A stretch of DNA of 64,000 nt. Source: Halolamina sp. CBA1230. Lineage in GTDB: Archaea; Halobacteriota; Halobacteria; Halobacteriales; Haloferacaceae. Below, piece after piece: positions 16,627 through 25,433 of the stretch (within the stretch, counting starts at the first letter, position 1; the number at the start of each line of letters is the position of its first letter). A program made the translations under genes and the position numbers. Under the pieces are notes generated by a model. It was not told the origin of the DNA. It saw nothing but the letters and a program-made list of their open reading frames with translations, and did no database searches. The stretch lies in assembly GCF_002025255.2 (NCBI RefSeq), contig NZ_CP054587.1:806001-870000 (forward strand), read 5' to 3'.

Positions 16627-17256
16627 TCAACGGCGCCGGACGCCGACGAAGTACGCGGGGTTGCTACTCCAGCGACGCTCGAACGCCGTCGGGATCGCGA
16701 ACTCGACCTCCCAGTCCGAGCCTGCGAACCGCTCGCGCAGTTCCGCGGGCGTGACCCCGTACACGTCGCCCGCCGTGCGCCGGGCGTCGCCGAGCACGTA
16801 GTAGTGGCCACCCTGCGGGACGACGGCCGCGAGGCCGTCGACGAAGCGGTCCCGTTCGGCGTCGCCGAGCACGTGGAACATCGCGGAGTCGACGACAGTC
16901 GGGAACGAGAGCCCCGCGCGGGCGAGGCCGGCGAGGTCGAGCGCGTCCCACACCGCGAACTCGGCGTCGATCCGCCGGCCGCGGGCCTTCGCCCGGGCCT
17001 GCTCGACCGCGCGCGGCGAGAGGTCGATCCCCAGCACCTCGTGGCCCCAGCGGGCGAGGTACATCGCGAGTTCGCCGGTGCCACAGCCCACGTCCAGCAC
17101 GGGGCCGCGGATCCGGCCGGACTCGGCGAGCGCGACGAACGCCTCCTGTGGCCGGCCGATGTCCCAGTTCGGCACGCCGGCGTAGGCGGCGTCGTAGACG
17201 TGCGAGAGCGGGCGTCCCGTCGGCGGCGCGCTCCCGCCTCGGTCGGCGGTAGTCAT
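16627..17256 (-). CDS. Class I SAM-dependent methyltransferase
   Basis: A 209-residue Rossmann-fold methyltransferase. Motif I is VLDVGCGTG at residues 53-61, the acidic end of beta2 is VLGIDLSPRAVEQA, and motif III has VVDSAMFHVL. The N-terminal YDAAYAGVPNWDIGRPQEAF matches small-molecule methyltransferases related to thiopurine/tellurite-type enzymes. The substrate is unknown. The frame continues upstream to 17445, but the ATG before TTADRGG is preferred because the earlier residues have no family similarity. Divergent from metK, 99 bases away. Confidence 0.87.
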   Translation of the reverse strand: MTTADRGGSAPPTGRPLSHVYDAAYAGVPNWDIGRPQEAFVALAESGRIRGPVLDVGCGTGELAMYLARWGHEVLGIDLSPRAVEQARAKARGRRIDAEFAVWDALDLAGLARAGLSFPTVVDSAMFHVLGDAERDRFVDGLAAVVPQGGHYYVLGDARRTAGDVYGVTPAELRERFAGSDWEVEFAIPTAFERRWSSNPAYFVGVRRR

Positions 17257-17355
17257 ACCGGAGTTTCCGGGCGACACGCCATGAATCCCCCGCTCGGTAC
17301 GGGGGTGCTGACGCCGCGGCAGCGGACTTATGCCGTCGCCGGCGGAGTCCGACGT

Positions 17356-18507
17356 ATGACCGACGCAGTCTCCGTGACCCACCTCCCGGGCGACCCCGTC
17401 GCCCGCCGGCCGGCGGAGTTCGTCGAGCGCAAGGGGGTCGGCCACCCCGACTCGCTGTGTGACGGCGTTGCCGAGGCGGTCTCGCGGACGCTCTCACGGT
17501 TCTACCGCGACGAGTTCGACCGCGTGCTCCACCACAACACCGACAAGGTCCACCTCGGCGCGGGCCGGGCAACGCCCGAGTACGGCGGCGGCGAGGTCGT
17601 CGACCCGATCTACCTGCTCGTCGGCGGGCGGGCGACGACGAGCGTGAACGGTCGGGAGCTCCCGATCCCGGATCTCGCCCGAGACGCCGCGCGCGAGTAC
17701 GTGCTCGACACCGTTCCCGAACTCGACGCCGAGGACCTGGTGGTCGAGACCCGGATCGGCCGAACCTCGGGCGATCTCGCCTCGCTGTTCGACCGCGGCG
17801 AGGTGCCGCTGGCGAACGACACCAGCTTCGGCGTCGGCCACGGGCCGGGCTCACCGGTCGAGCGCTTCGTCCGGACGCTCGAACCCCGGCTCCACGCCGA
17901 GATCGACGCCGTCGGGAAGGACGTGAAGCTGATGGCCTCGCGGCGCGGCGACGCGGTCGACCTCACGGTCGCCGCCGCGGTCGTCGACCGCCACGTCGCC
18001 GGCCGTGAGGAGTACCACGAAGTGCTCGATCGCGTGGACGCGCTCGCCCGCGAGCACGCCGCGGACCGCCTTGACTGCCCGCTCTCGGTCCGGGTGAACG
18101 CCGCCGACGACGACGAGTCGGTGTACCTCACGACCACGGGGCTCTCCGCGGAGGCGGGCGACGACGGCGCCGTCGGCCGGGGAAACCGCGCGAACGGCCT
18201 GATCACGCCGGCGCGACCGATGAGCCTGGAGGCGACCGCCGGCAAGAACCCCGTCACCCACGTCGGGAAGCTGTACAACCTCCTCGCGCTGCGGATCGCC
18301 GGGACGCTCTCGACCGACCTCGGCGCGGCCCACTCCTGTGTGCAACTGCTCTCGCGGATCGGGAGCGCGGTCGACGAGCCCCACGCTGTGGACGTCGAGA
18401 CGACCGTGGAGGACGGGGCTGCGGTCCGCGACGTCGTCGACGACGAACTCGCTTGGATCGACGAACTGACCGAGGATCTGCTCGCCGGCGACGTCGACGT
18501 GTTCTAG
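17356..18507 (+). CDS. metK: S-adenosylmethionine synthetase, archaeal type
   Basis: A 383-residue archaeal methionine adenosyltransferase (COG1812 type), making SAM from ATP and methionine. The signature GHPDSLCDG is at residues 29-37. Other conserved blocks are VHLGAGRA, DTSFGVGHGPGSPVE, GKDVKLMASRRGD and SLEATAGKNPVTHVGKLYN. This family shares little overall similarity with bacterial MetK. The frame is open far upstream, but a TTAT stretch at about 17328 sits 28 bases before the ATG at 17356. The TAG stop shares a CTAG tetranucleotide with the convergent ZIP gene. Confidence 0.93.
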   Translation: MTDAVSVTHLPGDPVARRPAEFVERKGVGHPDSLCDGVAEAVSRTLSRFYRDEFDRVLHHNTDKVHLGAGRATPEYGGGEVVDPIYLLVGGRATTSVNGRELPIPDLARDAAREYVLDTVPELDAEDLVVETRIGRTSGDLASLFDRGEVPLANDTSFGVGHGPGSPVERFVRTLEPRLHAEIDAVGKDVKLMASRRGDAVDLTVAAAVVDRHVAGREEYHEVLDRVDALAREHAADRLDCPLSVRVNAADDDESVYLTTTGLSAEAGDDGAVGRGNRANGLITPARPMSLEATAGKNPVTHVGKLYNLLALRIAGTLSTDLGAAHSCVQLLSRIGSAVDEPHAVDVETTVEDGAAVRDVVDDELAWIDELTEDLLAGDVDVF

Positions 18508-19280
18508 CCGACCGCGGCGTCGACGACCACGAGCAGGACGAAGCCGACGATGAACGCGGCCGTCGCGGCGTCAGCGTACCCGTGGCCGTGGCTGGAGGGC
18601 ACCATCTCCCGGAGGACGACCGCGAGCATCGCGCCCGCGGCGAAGCCGGCGGCGACGGGGAAGATCCCCGCCGCGAGGCCGACGAGCGCGAAGCCGAACA
18701 CCGACCCCATCACCTGCGGGACCGTTCCGGAGAGCGTCGTGTACAGTAGCACCTTCCCCGAGGAGACGCCGGACTGGTTCACCGGGACAGCGAAGGCGAA
18801 CCCGTCGGGAACGTTCTGGAGCGCGATCACGACCGCGAGCACGAGCGCCACCTCCTCGAGGCCGGAGGCGTAGGCGATCCCCATCGCCAGCCCCTCGGGC
18901 GCGTTGTGGATCGTGATCGCGCCGCCGACCAGGACGGCCCGCCGGACGCGGTCGTCGAGGCCGTCGAGGTCGATCCCCTCGGCGTGGCCACGCCAGCGGC
19001 GGTACTCGCCGTGGACGTGCGGAATGATCCGATTCCCGGCGAGCAGGCCGAACCCGCCGACAGTGACGCCGAGCATCACCTCCCACAGCGCCCCCTGTTC
19101 GGTGCCGGGGATGATGAGCCCGAACACCGACGCCGCGACCATGATCCCGCCCGCGAGGCCGAGCGCGGCGTCGTACGTGCGGTGGCTCACGCGGGCGCCG
19201 AACAGGATCGGGATCGCGCCGAGGCCAGTGGCCAGCCCCACCAGCGTGCTCACCACCAGCATCGACTGGAACGGCGTCAT
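18504..19280 (-). CDS. ZIP family divalent metal transporter
   Basis: A 258-residue protein with eight likely membrane segments. The metal site of TM4 reads HNAPEG at residues 125-130; the TM5 counterpart reads QNVPDG at 155-160 in place of the usual H-x2-E-x-x pattern. A His-rich cytoplasmic loop (HVHGEYRRWRGHAEG) lies between TM3 and TM4. ZIP proteins of the GufA branch import Zn2+ or related ions. The changed TM5 site suggests altered selectivity or a single metal site, which is inference. Confidence 0.85.
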   Translation of the reverse strand: MTPFQSMLVVSTLVGLATGLGAIPILFGARVSHRTYDAALGLAGGIMVAASVFGLIIPGTEQGALWEVMLGVTVGGFGLLAGNRIIPHVHGEYRRWRGHAEGIDLDGLDDRVRRAVLVGGAITIHNAPEGLAMGIAYASGLEEVALVLAVVIALQNVPDGFAFAVPVNQSGVSSGKVLLYTTLSGTVPQVMGSVFGFALVGLAAGIFPVAAGFAAGAMLAVVLREMVPSSHGHGYADAATAAFIVGFVLLVVVDAAVG

Positions 19281-19382
19281 CGAGGGGAGGAGGGAGTGCC
19301 GGGCGTAAATACGCTCTGGGGAGAACTCTAAAAGACAGACAAGGGATATCTTGAAGTTGATACCTTGCTAATTAGTGTCAAT

Positions 19383-21023
19383 ATGGAATTACGGGAGCTC
19401 GCCGAGCAAGACTGGAACAGCCACGAGCGGAAACGATTCATAAAGGACGAAACGAAATCGAGTACCGACTCGTTCGACCCGGAGTCGTTCAAACACGACG
19501 GTTTCAGCGACCGTGAGAAATACCTCGAAACCTACGTTCCCGCACTCGCCGAGGAAGAACGGCTCGAGACGGAGTTGAACAATTTCACTCCGCCGCGATT
19601 GAACGCACTCAACGATTCTCCCTATCAAGCGCTCGTCATCCGATACGGGATTCTCCGCCAACTGATTCAACAGCCCGACTACAGTATGCCCAAGGACGGG
19701 CTTCTCGAGAACGTCCAGACGTGGCAACTCGATATTCTGAACGAGTATTCGGAGGACGAATTCCCGGATTCCGACGATCTGCTCCATCTCGCCGAGGCCG
19801 CCGTCGACTACAAGAACGATGTCGACGACTCGGAGCTCCACATGGTGTACAGCTATTTCGAGCTTCACAACCGCTCCCGGGAACAGAAACACGAGTACTA
19901 CACCTGGCTGGATTTCTTCAAACGCCTCTCCGCGATCGAACGGTTCCCGAAAGTTCGGCGTTCCGACAGCCCCGAGCACGCGCTGGACACGATCGAGAAG
20001 GGACTCTGGTCACTTCAGGAGCAGGCGATCGTCTACGAGGTGAACACCGACAGCACGAACGAGCTCGTCGGTATTCCCGAGGAGTATATCGACTACGTCC
20101 GGGACTGGCTCTACTACGAGATGTCCGAAGAGAACTACCTCCGGATGCTGGAGACCCTCGAACCGTTCGACAGACAGTCGCTACTCGTCGACATCCGTGA
20201 ACAGTACGGAATCGAATCGAAGACCGGGGGGCGCAACGACAGGCGCCGCGAGAGTATCGTGAGAGGCGGCGTGTTCCCGAGCGAACTCCTCAGATACGCT
20301 CTCACGAAAGACGAACTCAAGGGGATCGTCGATCGATACGGACTCGACGCTCACAAGCAGAAAACTGAGGAGATGATTTCGGCGATCATCGACTACTTCG
20401 AGCAGTCTCAGAAGTCGGTCGGGGACGACGATCCGGCCGTCGAACTGTATCTGAGCGCGTACGAGGACATCGCCGACGGGACGGTACAACAGGTCCCTCC
20501 ACAGCTACAGGACCTCGTCGATGCGGACAACCCCGGCGACAAACTCGATATCCTCTTCGAGGACGCGACGGCCGAGATATTCAGCGAGGTGTTCAACCTC
20601 GACGGAACGAACCTCCTCGGCCAACGGGCAAACGGTGTCGTCGCGGACGGGGAGGTCGAACAGGGCGACAAGTGGCTGCTGTGGGACAACAAGCGCCGAG
20701 CCCGGCAGTTCAAACTGGGCAGCACCGCACGCAGTAAGATCAAGAGCTACATCGACACCAAGGCCGGACAGCACGAAGTCGAGTGGTTCCTCATTATCGC
20801 TCCCGAGTTCAGCGAGAACGCGGAGACTCACGCCGAACAGCTCGAGATGCAAGTCGGTCGCGATATCCGACTCGTACGCGCTGACGACTTCAAGCAGCTA
20901 GCCGAACAGTGGCGCGAAGAGTACGCCGACGACGGACACGAGCTACCGCTCTCGATCTTCTTCGGTTCCGGGTTGTTCGACCCCGACATGGCGATGCAGG
21001 TTCTGGATCAGCAGTTCTCGTGA
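19383..21023 (+). CDS. Solitary 546-residue protein with PD-(D/E)XK-like C-terminal domain
   Basis: I do not recognise this protein as a named family. Residues 1-380 are mostly helical and charged, with short aromatic motifs (EYYTWLDFFKRL, YVRDWLYYEMSEENYLRML). From about residue 390 a restriction-endonuclease-like core appears: helix LFEDATAEIFSEVF, then Asp422 and beta-strand KWLLWDNKRR with Asp435-x-Lys437. This spacing (D-x12-D-x-K) fits PD-(D/E)XK nucleases. A beta strand (EVEWFLIIAPEF) follows. The gene is isolated between a ZIP gene and NOP5, and its base composition is more A/T-rich than its neighbours. No methyltransferase is adjacent. A defence or DNA-repair nuclease is possible but unproven. 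Confidence 0.75.
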   Translation: MELRELAEQDWNSHERKRFIKDETKSSTDSFDPESFKHDGFSDREKYLETYVPALAEEERLETELNNFTPPRLNALNDSPYQALVIRYGILRQLIQQPDYSMPKDGLLENVQTWQLDILNEYSEDEFPDSDDLLHLAEAAVDYKNDVDDSELHMVYSYFELHNRSREQKHEYYTWLDFFKRLSAIERFPKVRRSDSPEHALDTIEKGLWSLQEQAIVYEVNTDSTNELVGIPEEYIDYVRDWLYYEMSEENYLRMLETLEPFDRQSLLVDIREQYGIESKTGGRNDRRRESIVRGGVFPSELLRYALTKDELKGIVDRYGLDAHKQKTEEMISAIIDYFEQSQKSVGDDDPAVELYLSAYEDIADGTVQQVPPQLQDLVDADNPGDKLDILFEDATAEIFSEVFNLDGTNLLGQRANGVVADGEVEQGDKWLLWDNKRRARQFKLGSTARSKIKSYIDTKAGQHEVEWFLIIAPEFSENAETHAEQLEMQVGRDIRLVRADDFKQLAEQWREEYADDGHELPLSIFFGSGLFDPDMAMQVLDQQFS

Positions 21024-21056
21024 CAGACGCAGTCAGCTACTCTCCCCGTTCGAGAA

Positions 21057-21064
21057 TACATATA
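21057..21064 (+). promoter_or_regulatory. TATA box of the NOP5-fibrillarin operon
   Basis: TACATATA lies 25-32 bases before the NOP5 ATG, the expected distance for a leaderless haloarchaeal transcript. An AGGAGG hexamer also occurs at 21081-21086, but only two bases separate it from the ATG, which is too close for normal Shine-Dalgarno pairing. It would lie just inside the transcript. Confidence 0.55.
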
Positions 21065-21088
21065 CGGGGCCGCATTCATTAGGAGGAT

Positions 21089-21988
21089 ATGAACGATCTG
21101 AGTTCCTCGAGTGCTGGATGGTTCGCCGGCGTCGACCCCGGCGACCCCGAGGCTGCGGCGGCCGCCGTCAGCGAGGGCGAGGCCGATGAACCGCGTGACT
21201 GGCCCGCGCTGGCCGTCGAGTCGGGGTTCGCCGCCGACGAGGACGAGTACTACGACCGCCTCCACGAGGCGACCGTCAGGGCTGCCCGCGAGGCCGCCCA
21301 GGCCGCCGAACGCGCGGACGACCAACAGTTGATCCACTCGTTGCGGGCGATGGACGACGCCGAGCGAACCGCGAACGAGCTCGCCGAGCGACTGGAGGAG
21401 TGGGCCGGCGCGTTACTAGCGGTCGAGACGGACGCGTCGGGGCTCGACTTCGCGGCCGTCGTCGCCGACTACGAGCCGACGGACGCGACCGAGGAGCGGG
21501 CCGTCTCGCTCGCCCAGCGTGCGGTCGACCTCCGCGAGGAGCGCGACGACCTGCGGGCGTTCGTCGAGCGCCGCGCGCCCGAGGTGGCGCCCAACCTCGC
21601 GGAGATGGCCGGCCCCGTGCTCGCGGCGCGGCTGATTTCGCTTGCGGGCGGGCTGGAGTCGCTCGCGAAGAAACCCTCGGGCACCGTGCAGGTGCTCGGC
21701 GCCGAGGACGCGCTGTTCGCGCACCTCCGCGGGCACGCCCCCTCGCCCAAGCACGGCGTGATCTTCACCCACGAGTTCGTCCGCGGCACGCGGCCGGAGG
21801 ACCGCGGCTCGGCGGCGCGGGCGCTGGCCGGGAAGCTCTCCATCGCCGCCCGGATCGACCACTACGCCGGCGAGCGCCGCGAGAGCGTGCACGAGGACCT
21901 CCGCGATCGGATGGCGACGATCCGCGCGCGTGCAGACGGGGATACGGCGGGTGAGGACGATGACGACACGGAGGAGAACGATGAGTGA
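21089..21988 (+). CDS. NOP5/NOP56 family C/D-box RNP scaffold protein
   Basis: A 299-residue archaeal Nop5. The C-terminal Nop domain is clear: GTVQVLGAEDALFAHLRG, then SPKHGVIFTHEFVRG and the RGSAARALAGKLSIAARIDH segment that binds L7Ae-bound kink-turns. The N-terminal domain binds fibrillarin, and the middle is the coiled-coil dimer region (about residues 150-190). It assembles the box C/D sRNP that guides 2'-O-methylation of rRNA and tRNA. The tail is acidic (GEDDDDTEENDE). It overlaps the fibrillarin gene by eight bases. Confidence 0.93.
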   Translation: MNDLSSSSAGWFAGVDPGDPEAAAAAVSEGEADEPRDWPALAVESGFAADEDEYYDRLHEATVRAAREAAQAAERADDQQLIHSLRAMDDAERTANELAERLEEWAGALLAVETDASGLDFAAVVADYEPTDATEERAVSLAQRAVDLREERDDLRAFVERRAPEVAPNLAEMAGPVLAARLISLAGGLESLAKKPSGTVQVLGAEDALFAHLRGHAPSPKHGVIFTHEFVRGTRPEDRGSAARALAGKLSIAARIDHYAGERRESVHEDLRDRMATIRARADGDTAGEDDDDTEENDE

Positions 21989-22613
21989 GCTCCCTGCCGG
22001 CGTCGAACGTCGCACCGTCGCGGGCGAGGAGCGGTTGACGACCGCCGGCGAACCGGTGTACGGCGAGCCGACCGTCGACGGGCGGCGGGTGTGGGACGCC
22101 GGGCGGTCGAAGCTGGGGGCGATGCTCGAACTCGGGATGGACACCCACCTCGCGGGCGGCGAGTCGGTGCTGTACCTCGGCGCCGCCTCCGGGACGACCG
22201 TGAGCCACGTCGCCGACTTCGCGGGGCCGACGTACGCGGTGGAGTTCGCGCCCCGTCCCGTTCGGGACCTGGTCGACGTGGCCGAGAGCCGGCCGAACCT
22301 GTTCCCGCTGCTGGCCGACGCGCGGAAACCCCGGGAGTACGCCGGCGTCGTGGAGTCCGGGCTGGACGTGATCGTCCAGGACGTGGCGACCCGCGGGCAG
22401 GCCGATGTGGCGATCCGGAACGCGGGGTTCCTCGCCGACGACGGTCTGCTGCTGGCGGCGATCAAGGCCCGCAGCGAGGACGTGGTGGCCGAACCAGACG
22501 AGGTGTTCGAGGAGGTTCGGGAGACGCTGGGCGAGGCGTACGAACTGCTCGAGACCGCGCGGCTGGATCGCTACCACGACGACCACCTCGGGGTCGTCGC
22601 GCGCAAGCGGTGA
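21981..22613 (+). CDS. flpA: Fibrillarin-like rRNA/tRNA 2'-O-methyltransferase
   Basis: A 210-residue fibrillarin. SAM-binding motif VLYLGAASGTTVSHVAD is at residues 63-79, with YAVEFAPRPVRDL and VIVQDVATRGQADV following as in archaeal FlpA. It is the catalytic subunit of the box C/D sRNP and needs Nop5, encoded just upstream. Translational coupling is expected because ATGAGTGA contains its ATG and the nop5 stop. The frame stays open upstream inside nop5, but MSELPAGV matches the usual start. Confidence 0.94.
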   Translation: MSELPAGVERRTVAGEERLTTAGEPVYGEPTVDGRRVWDAGRSKLGAMLELGMDTHLAGGESVLYLGAASGTTVSHVADFAGPTYAVEFAPRPVRDLVDVAESRPNLFPLLADARKPREYAGVVESGLDVIVQDVATRGQADVAIRNAGFLADDGLLLAAIKARSEDVVAEPDEVFEEVRETLGEAYELLETARLDRYHDDHLGVVARKR

Positions 22614-22657
22614 GGATCGCCGGGGGCTGATACGCCCGGAGTTCCGGAGCCGGCACC

Positions 22658-22665
22658 CTATTTAG
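22658..22665 (+). promoter_or_regulatory. TATA box before the gamma-glutamylcysteine ligase gene
   Basis: CTATTTAG is centred about 28 bases before the ATG at 22690, matching the spacing for a leaderless transcript. It supports the choice of ATG 22690 over the GTG at 22666, which lies right against the box. Confidence 0.6.
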
Positions 22666-22689
22666 GTGGGGGCGCACACTGTGGAGCAA

Positions 22690-23778
22690 ATGGAGGAACT
22701 GGGCTCCCGCGAGAGCTTCGACCGGATGGGAACCCTCGGCGTCGAGGAGGAGTTCTACGTCGTCGACGGGGCGGGGATGCCCGTCTCGGGGATCGACGAA
22801 CTGGTGTACGGCGACGACGAGCCGCCGGCACCGCTCGCGGGGAAGCTGGACCACGAGCTGTTCAAGTTCACCATCGAGACCCAGACGCCGCTGATCGAGG
22901 ACGTTAGCGAGGCCGAGGAGCAACTGCTCGCGGTGCGGGAGGCGCTGGTCGAGCACGCCGAGAACCACGGTTATCAGATCGCCGCGGCGGGGCTCCACCC
23001 CGAGGCGCGCTGGCGCGAACTCGACCACGCTGAGAAACCCCGCTACCGCTCCCAGCTCGACCGGATCCAGTACCCACAGCACCGCAACACCACCGCGGGG
23101 CTGCACGTCCACGTCGGCGTCGACGACCCGGACAAGGCGGTCTGGATCGCCAACGAGCTCCGGTGGGAGATGCCGCCGCTGCTGGCGCTGTCGGCGAACT
23201 CCCCGTTCTGGAACGGGTTCGACACGGGGCTGGCCTCGGCGCGGGCGAAGATCTTCGAGAACCTCCCCAACACGGGGATGCCGACCGCGTTCGCGGATTA
23301 CGAGGCGTTCGAGCGCTTCGAGCGCCGGATGGTCGAACAGGGCTCCGTCGAGGACCGCGGCGAACTCTGGTTCGACGTGCGCCCCCACACCGGCCACGGC
23401 ACCGTCGAGATCCGCACGCCCGACGGGCAGGTCGATCCCGCGGTCGTCGATGCGTTCGTCGAGGGGGCCCACGCGATGGTGGTCGACCTCGCGGAACGCT
23501 ACGAGGACGGGAAGCGTGATTCGCTCGGCTCGGGGCTGCGCCGTGAGCTTCTGGACGAGAACAAGTGGCGCGCCACGCGCTACGGCCACGACGCGACGTT
23601 CATCGACCGCGACGGCGAGTCGACGATCGGCCTCGCCGAGGCGATCCAGCGCACCTGCGACCGGATCGGGAACGACGCGCTGACCGCGCTGCTGGACGGG
23701 GAGAGCGGGAGTCAGCGACAGCGACGGATTCGCGAGGAACAGGGGAGCGAAGCGCTGCGGGAGGCGCTCCTGCTGTAG
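22690..23778 (+). CDS. gshA: Glutamate-cysteine ligase (carboxylate-amine ligase, GCS2 family)
   Basis: A 362-residue member of the GCS2/YbdK carboxylate-amine ligase family. Hallmarks include [12 protein letters not shown] near the start, [10 protein letters not shown], the repeated histidines of [13 protein letters not shown], and [19 protein letters not shown]. In haloarchaea the enzyme of this family makes gamma-glutamylcysteine, their main low-molecular-weight thiol in place of glutathione, from glutamate, cysteine and ATP. Length and motif order are normal. It stands alone, with a convergent DUF1028 gene one base after its stop. Confidence 0.88.
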   Translation: MEELGSRESFDRMGTLGVEEEFYVVDGAGMPVSGIDELVYGDDEPPAPLAGKLDHELFKFTIETQTPLIEDVSEAEEQLLAVREALVEHAENHGYQIAAAGLHPEARWRELDHAEKPRYRSQLDRIQYPQHRNTTAGLHVHVGVDDPDKAVWIANELRWEMPPLLALSANSPFWNGFDTGLASARAKIFENLPNTGMPTAFADYEAFERFERRMVEQGSVEDRGELWFDVRPHTGHGTVEIRTPDGQVDPAVVDAFVEGAHAMVVDLAERYEDGKRDSLGSGLRRELLDENKWRATRYGHDATFIDRDGESTIGLAEAIQRTCDRIGNDALTALLDGESGSQRQRRIREEQGSEALREALLL

Positions 23779-23779
23779 C

Positions 23780-24469
23780 TCAGTAGCGGATCGGGTACTC
23801 CCGGATCGATCCGGGGACGTCCTCGCCCCAGAACTTCTGCATCTCCTCGTCGTCCATCCCGCGTTCGGTCTCCAGTGCGGCCTCGTACGCCTCCCGGAGG
23901 TCGGCGATCGGCTGGCCTGGCGTGTCGACTCTGAGGTTGTGGTAGAGCTTGTGGGGTTCGCCGTAGACGAGCACGGCGGCGCTGAGGTTGTCGCCCCGTT
24001 TGTCGCCGCCGGTGGACTCGCTGGCCTCGAGCGCGGTCAGCAGGCGATCGGTGAACCGCCCGGTGGTGCGCTCGAACGCCGCGGCGACGGCGTCGATCAC
24101 GTCGGCGCTCGCGAGCAGGTCGCCTGCGACGGTGTACTCCTCGCCGGCGTAGTGGTCGGCGTGCTCGACACATTTCTCGCCGGTGTGGGCGTACGTGTTC
24201 CCGTCGGCGTCGACGCCGTGGAGTTGGAGGCCGACAGACCCCTCGCGACCGGCGAGAAGCGCGTCGGCCGCGGTGGGGAGCGTGAACCCCCAGTCGAGCA
24301 GGGCGAGCAGTGCCTCGCCGTAGTCGGCGCCGGCGTCCCAGGACTGGGTGACGACCGCGCCGTCGGCGCCGACCCACGGGCAGACCGCCCCGACCGCGGG
24401 GAACGCCGAGGCGACGGCGACGCCGAACTGGTCGGACTCCGGGTCGCGGGCCGCGATCGAGATCGTCAC
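23780..24469 (-). CDS. DUF1028 family (Ntn-hydrolase-like) protein
   Basis: A 229-residue protein. It opens with ISIAARDPESDQFGVAVASAFPAVGAVCPW, the defining start of DUF1028. Later blocks GGDKRGDNLSAAVLVYGEPH and TQSWDAGADYGEALLALLD also fit. I set the start at the GTG at 24469 because the family begins at this position; the frame is open for 42 more codons without similarity. DUF1028 proteins have an Ntn-hydrolase fold, and their activity is unknown. No operon partner. Confidence 0.87.
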   Translation of the reverse strand: MTISIAARDPESDQFGVAVASAFPAVGAVCPWVGADGAVVTQSWDAGADYGEALLALLDWGFTLPTAADALLAGREGSVGLQLHGVDADGNTYAHTGEKCVEHADHYAGEEYTVAGDLLASADVIDAVAAAFERTTGRFTDRLLTALEASESTGGDKRGDNLSAAVLVYGEPHKLYHNLRVDTPGQPIADLREAYEAALETERGMDDEEMQKFWGEDVPGSIREYPIRY

Positions 24470-24582
24470 TGCGACACCCCGCTCGTAGTACTCTCGGCCA
24501 CACGCCGAGTGAGGCTGTCGGCGGCTTGAACGTTCCGGCCCCGACCGAACGCTTTTGCCCGACCGCGCCGCCACGGTCGACC

Positions 24583-24894
24583 GTGTACCTCTCACACCCG
24601 GTCCGGCGGATGCGGGACGACCCTGGGGAGGAGACGGCCGCGCTGGTCGTCGAACTCGCCGACGACGCCGAGCCGTCGGAACTGCGCGACACTGTTGCGG
24701 ACGCGGGCGGCGAACTGGTCGACGAGATCGGGTTCGACTGCTGGCTCGTTCGCGTCCCCGAGGCGGGCGTCGCCGACCTCTGTTCGCTCCCGGGCGTGGT
24801 CCGGATCGAGACCGACGCGACCCTCGAGTACGCCGTCGACGAGACAGTCGAACCCGACGGTGGCGGGGAGTCCGCTGTCGACGACGCCGAGTAG
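24583..24894 (+). CDS. Small protein resembling a stand-alone I9 propeptide/inhibitor domain
   Basis: A 103-residue acidic protein with a GTG start 25-30 bases after a CTTTTG box. The core TAALVVELADDAEPSELRD, GGELVDEIGFDCWLVRVPE and LCSLPGVVRIETDATLEY follow the pattern of subtilase propeptides (inhibitor family I9): a strand, a helix, a strand ending in a Pro-Glu turn, and the LPGVVRIE-D strand. It has no protease domain and no signal peptide, so it could be a free intracellular chaperone or inhibitor. The assignment is by pattern only. Its stop abuts the convergent VOC gene. Confidence 0.6.
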   Translation: MYLSHPVRRMRDDPGEETAALVVELADDAEPSELRDTVADAGGELVDEIGFDCWLVRVPEAGVADLCSLPGVVRIETDATLEYAVDETVEPDGGGESAVDDAE

Positions 24895-25290
24895 TCAGGC
24901 GCTCGTCTTGATCTCGACGCGGTAGCCGAACGGGTCGCGGACGTAGACGGCCGGGGCGGTCCCGGTCGCGCCTTTCAGCTCTCGCGGCTCGCGTTCGATC
25001 TCGACGCCGGCGTCCGTTAGCTGCTGCTCGATCGTGTCGACGTCCTCCTCAACGACGATCGCGACGTGGTCGAAGTTCGTCTCCGCGGGTGGCTCGAACG
25101 ACTCGTCCGGGCTGAGGTGGAGCAGGCTCGTCGCCGAGAGCCGGACCGAGAAGATCGGCCGCTCGCCCGCGCGGTAGGCGTCGAGATCCTCCAGGTCGAA
25201 GCCGAGCGTGTCGCGGTAGAACGCGACGGCGTCGTCGACGCGGTCCTCCGGGATGACGAGGTTCGCGTGATCGAGGTGGCTGGGGTTCAC
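24895..25290 (-). CDS. VOC (glyoxalase/bleomycin resistance) family protein
   Basis: A 131-residue protein with two beta-alpha-beta-beta-beta repeats. Likely metal ligands are His in LDHANLVI and His in NFDHVAIVVE, with Glu in the C-terminal FGYRVEIKT. The segment VAFYRDTLGFDLEDLDAYR is typical of glyoxalase I-like and fosfomycin-resistance-like enzymes. The GTG at 25290 is used, since the family begins just before HLDHANLV. Reaction and substrate unknown. Confidence 0.87.
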   Translation of the reverse strand: MNPSHLDHANLVIPEDRVDDAVAFYRDTLGFDLEDLDAYRAGERPIFSVRLSATSLLHLSPDESFEPPAETNFDHVAIVVEEDVDTIEQQLTDAGVEIEREPRELKGATGTAPAVYVRDPFGYRVEIKTSA

Positions 25291-25433
25291 GGACGTTGGT
25301 TGGGCCGACGCGTACAAATCGGTGGGGGCACCGCAGTAGCTAACACCCCCGGACTGGATGGTGGACGCGTGACGGGAACGTTCGACGATTGCTACTTCGC
25401 TGCGGGGCGGTCCGACGCGGAGCGTGGGGGGTC

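Noticed and set aside
14589-16754. A 721-codon plus-strand frame
   Set aside because: It runs antisense to MscS and through the AhpD-like gene in another frame; no domain is visible.
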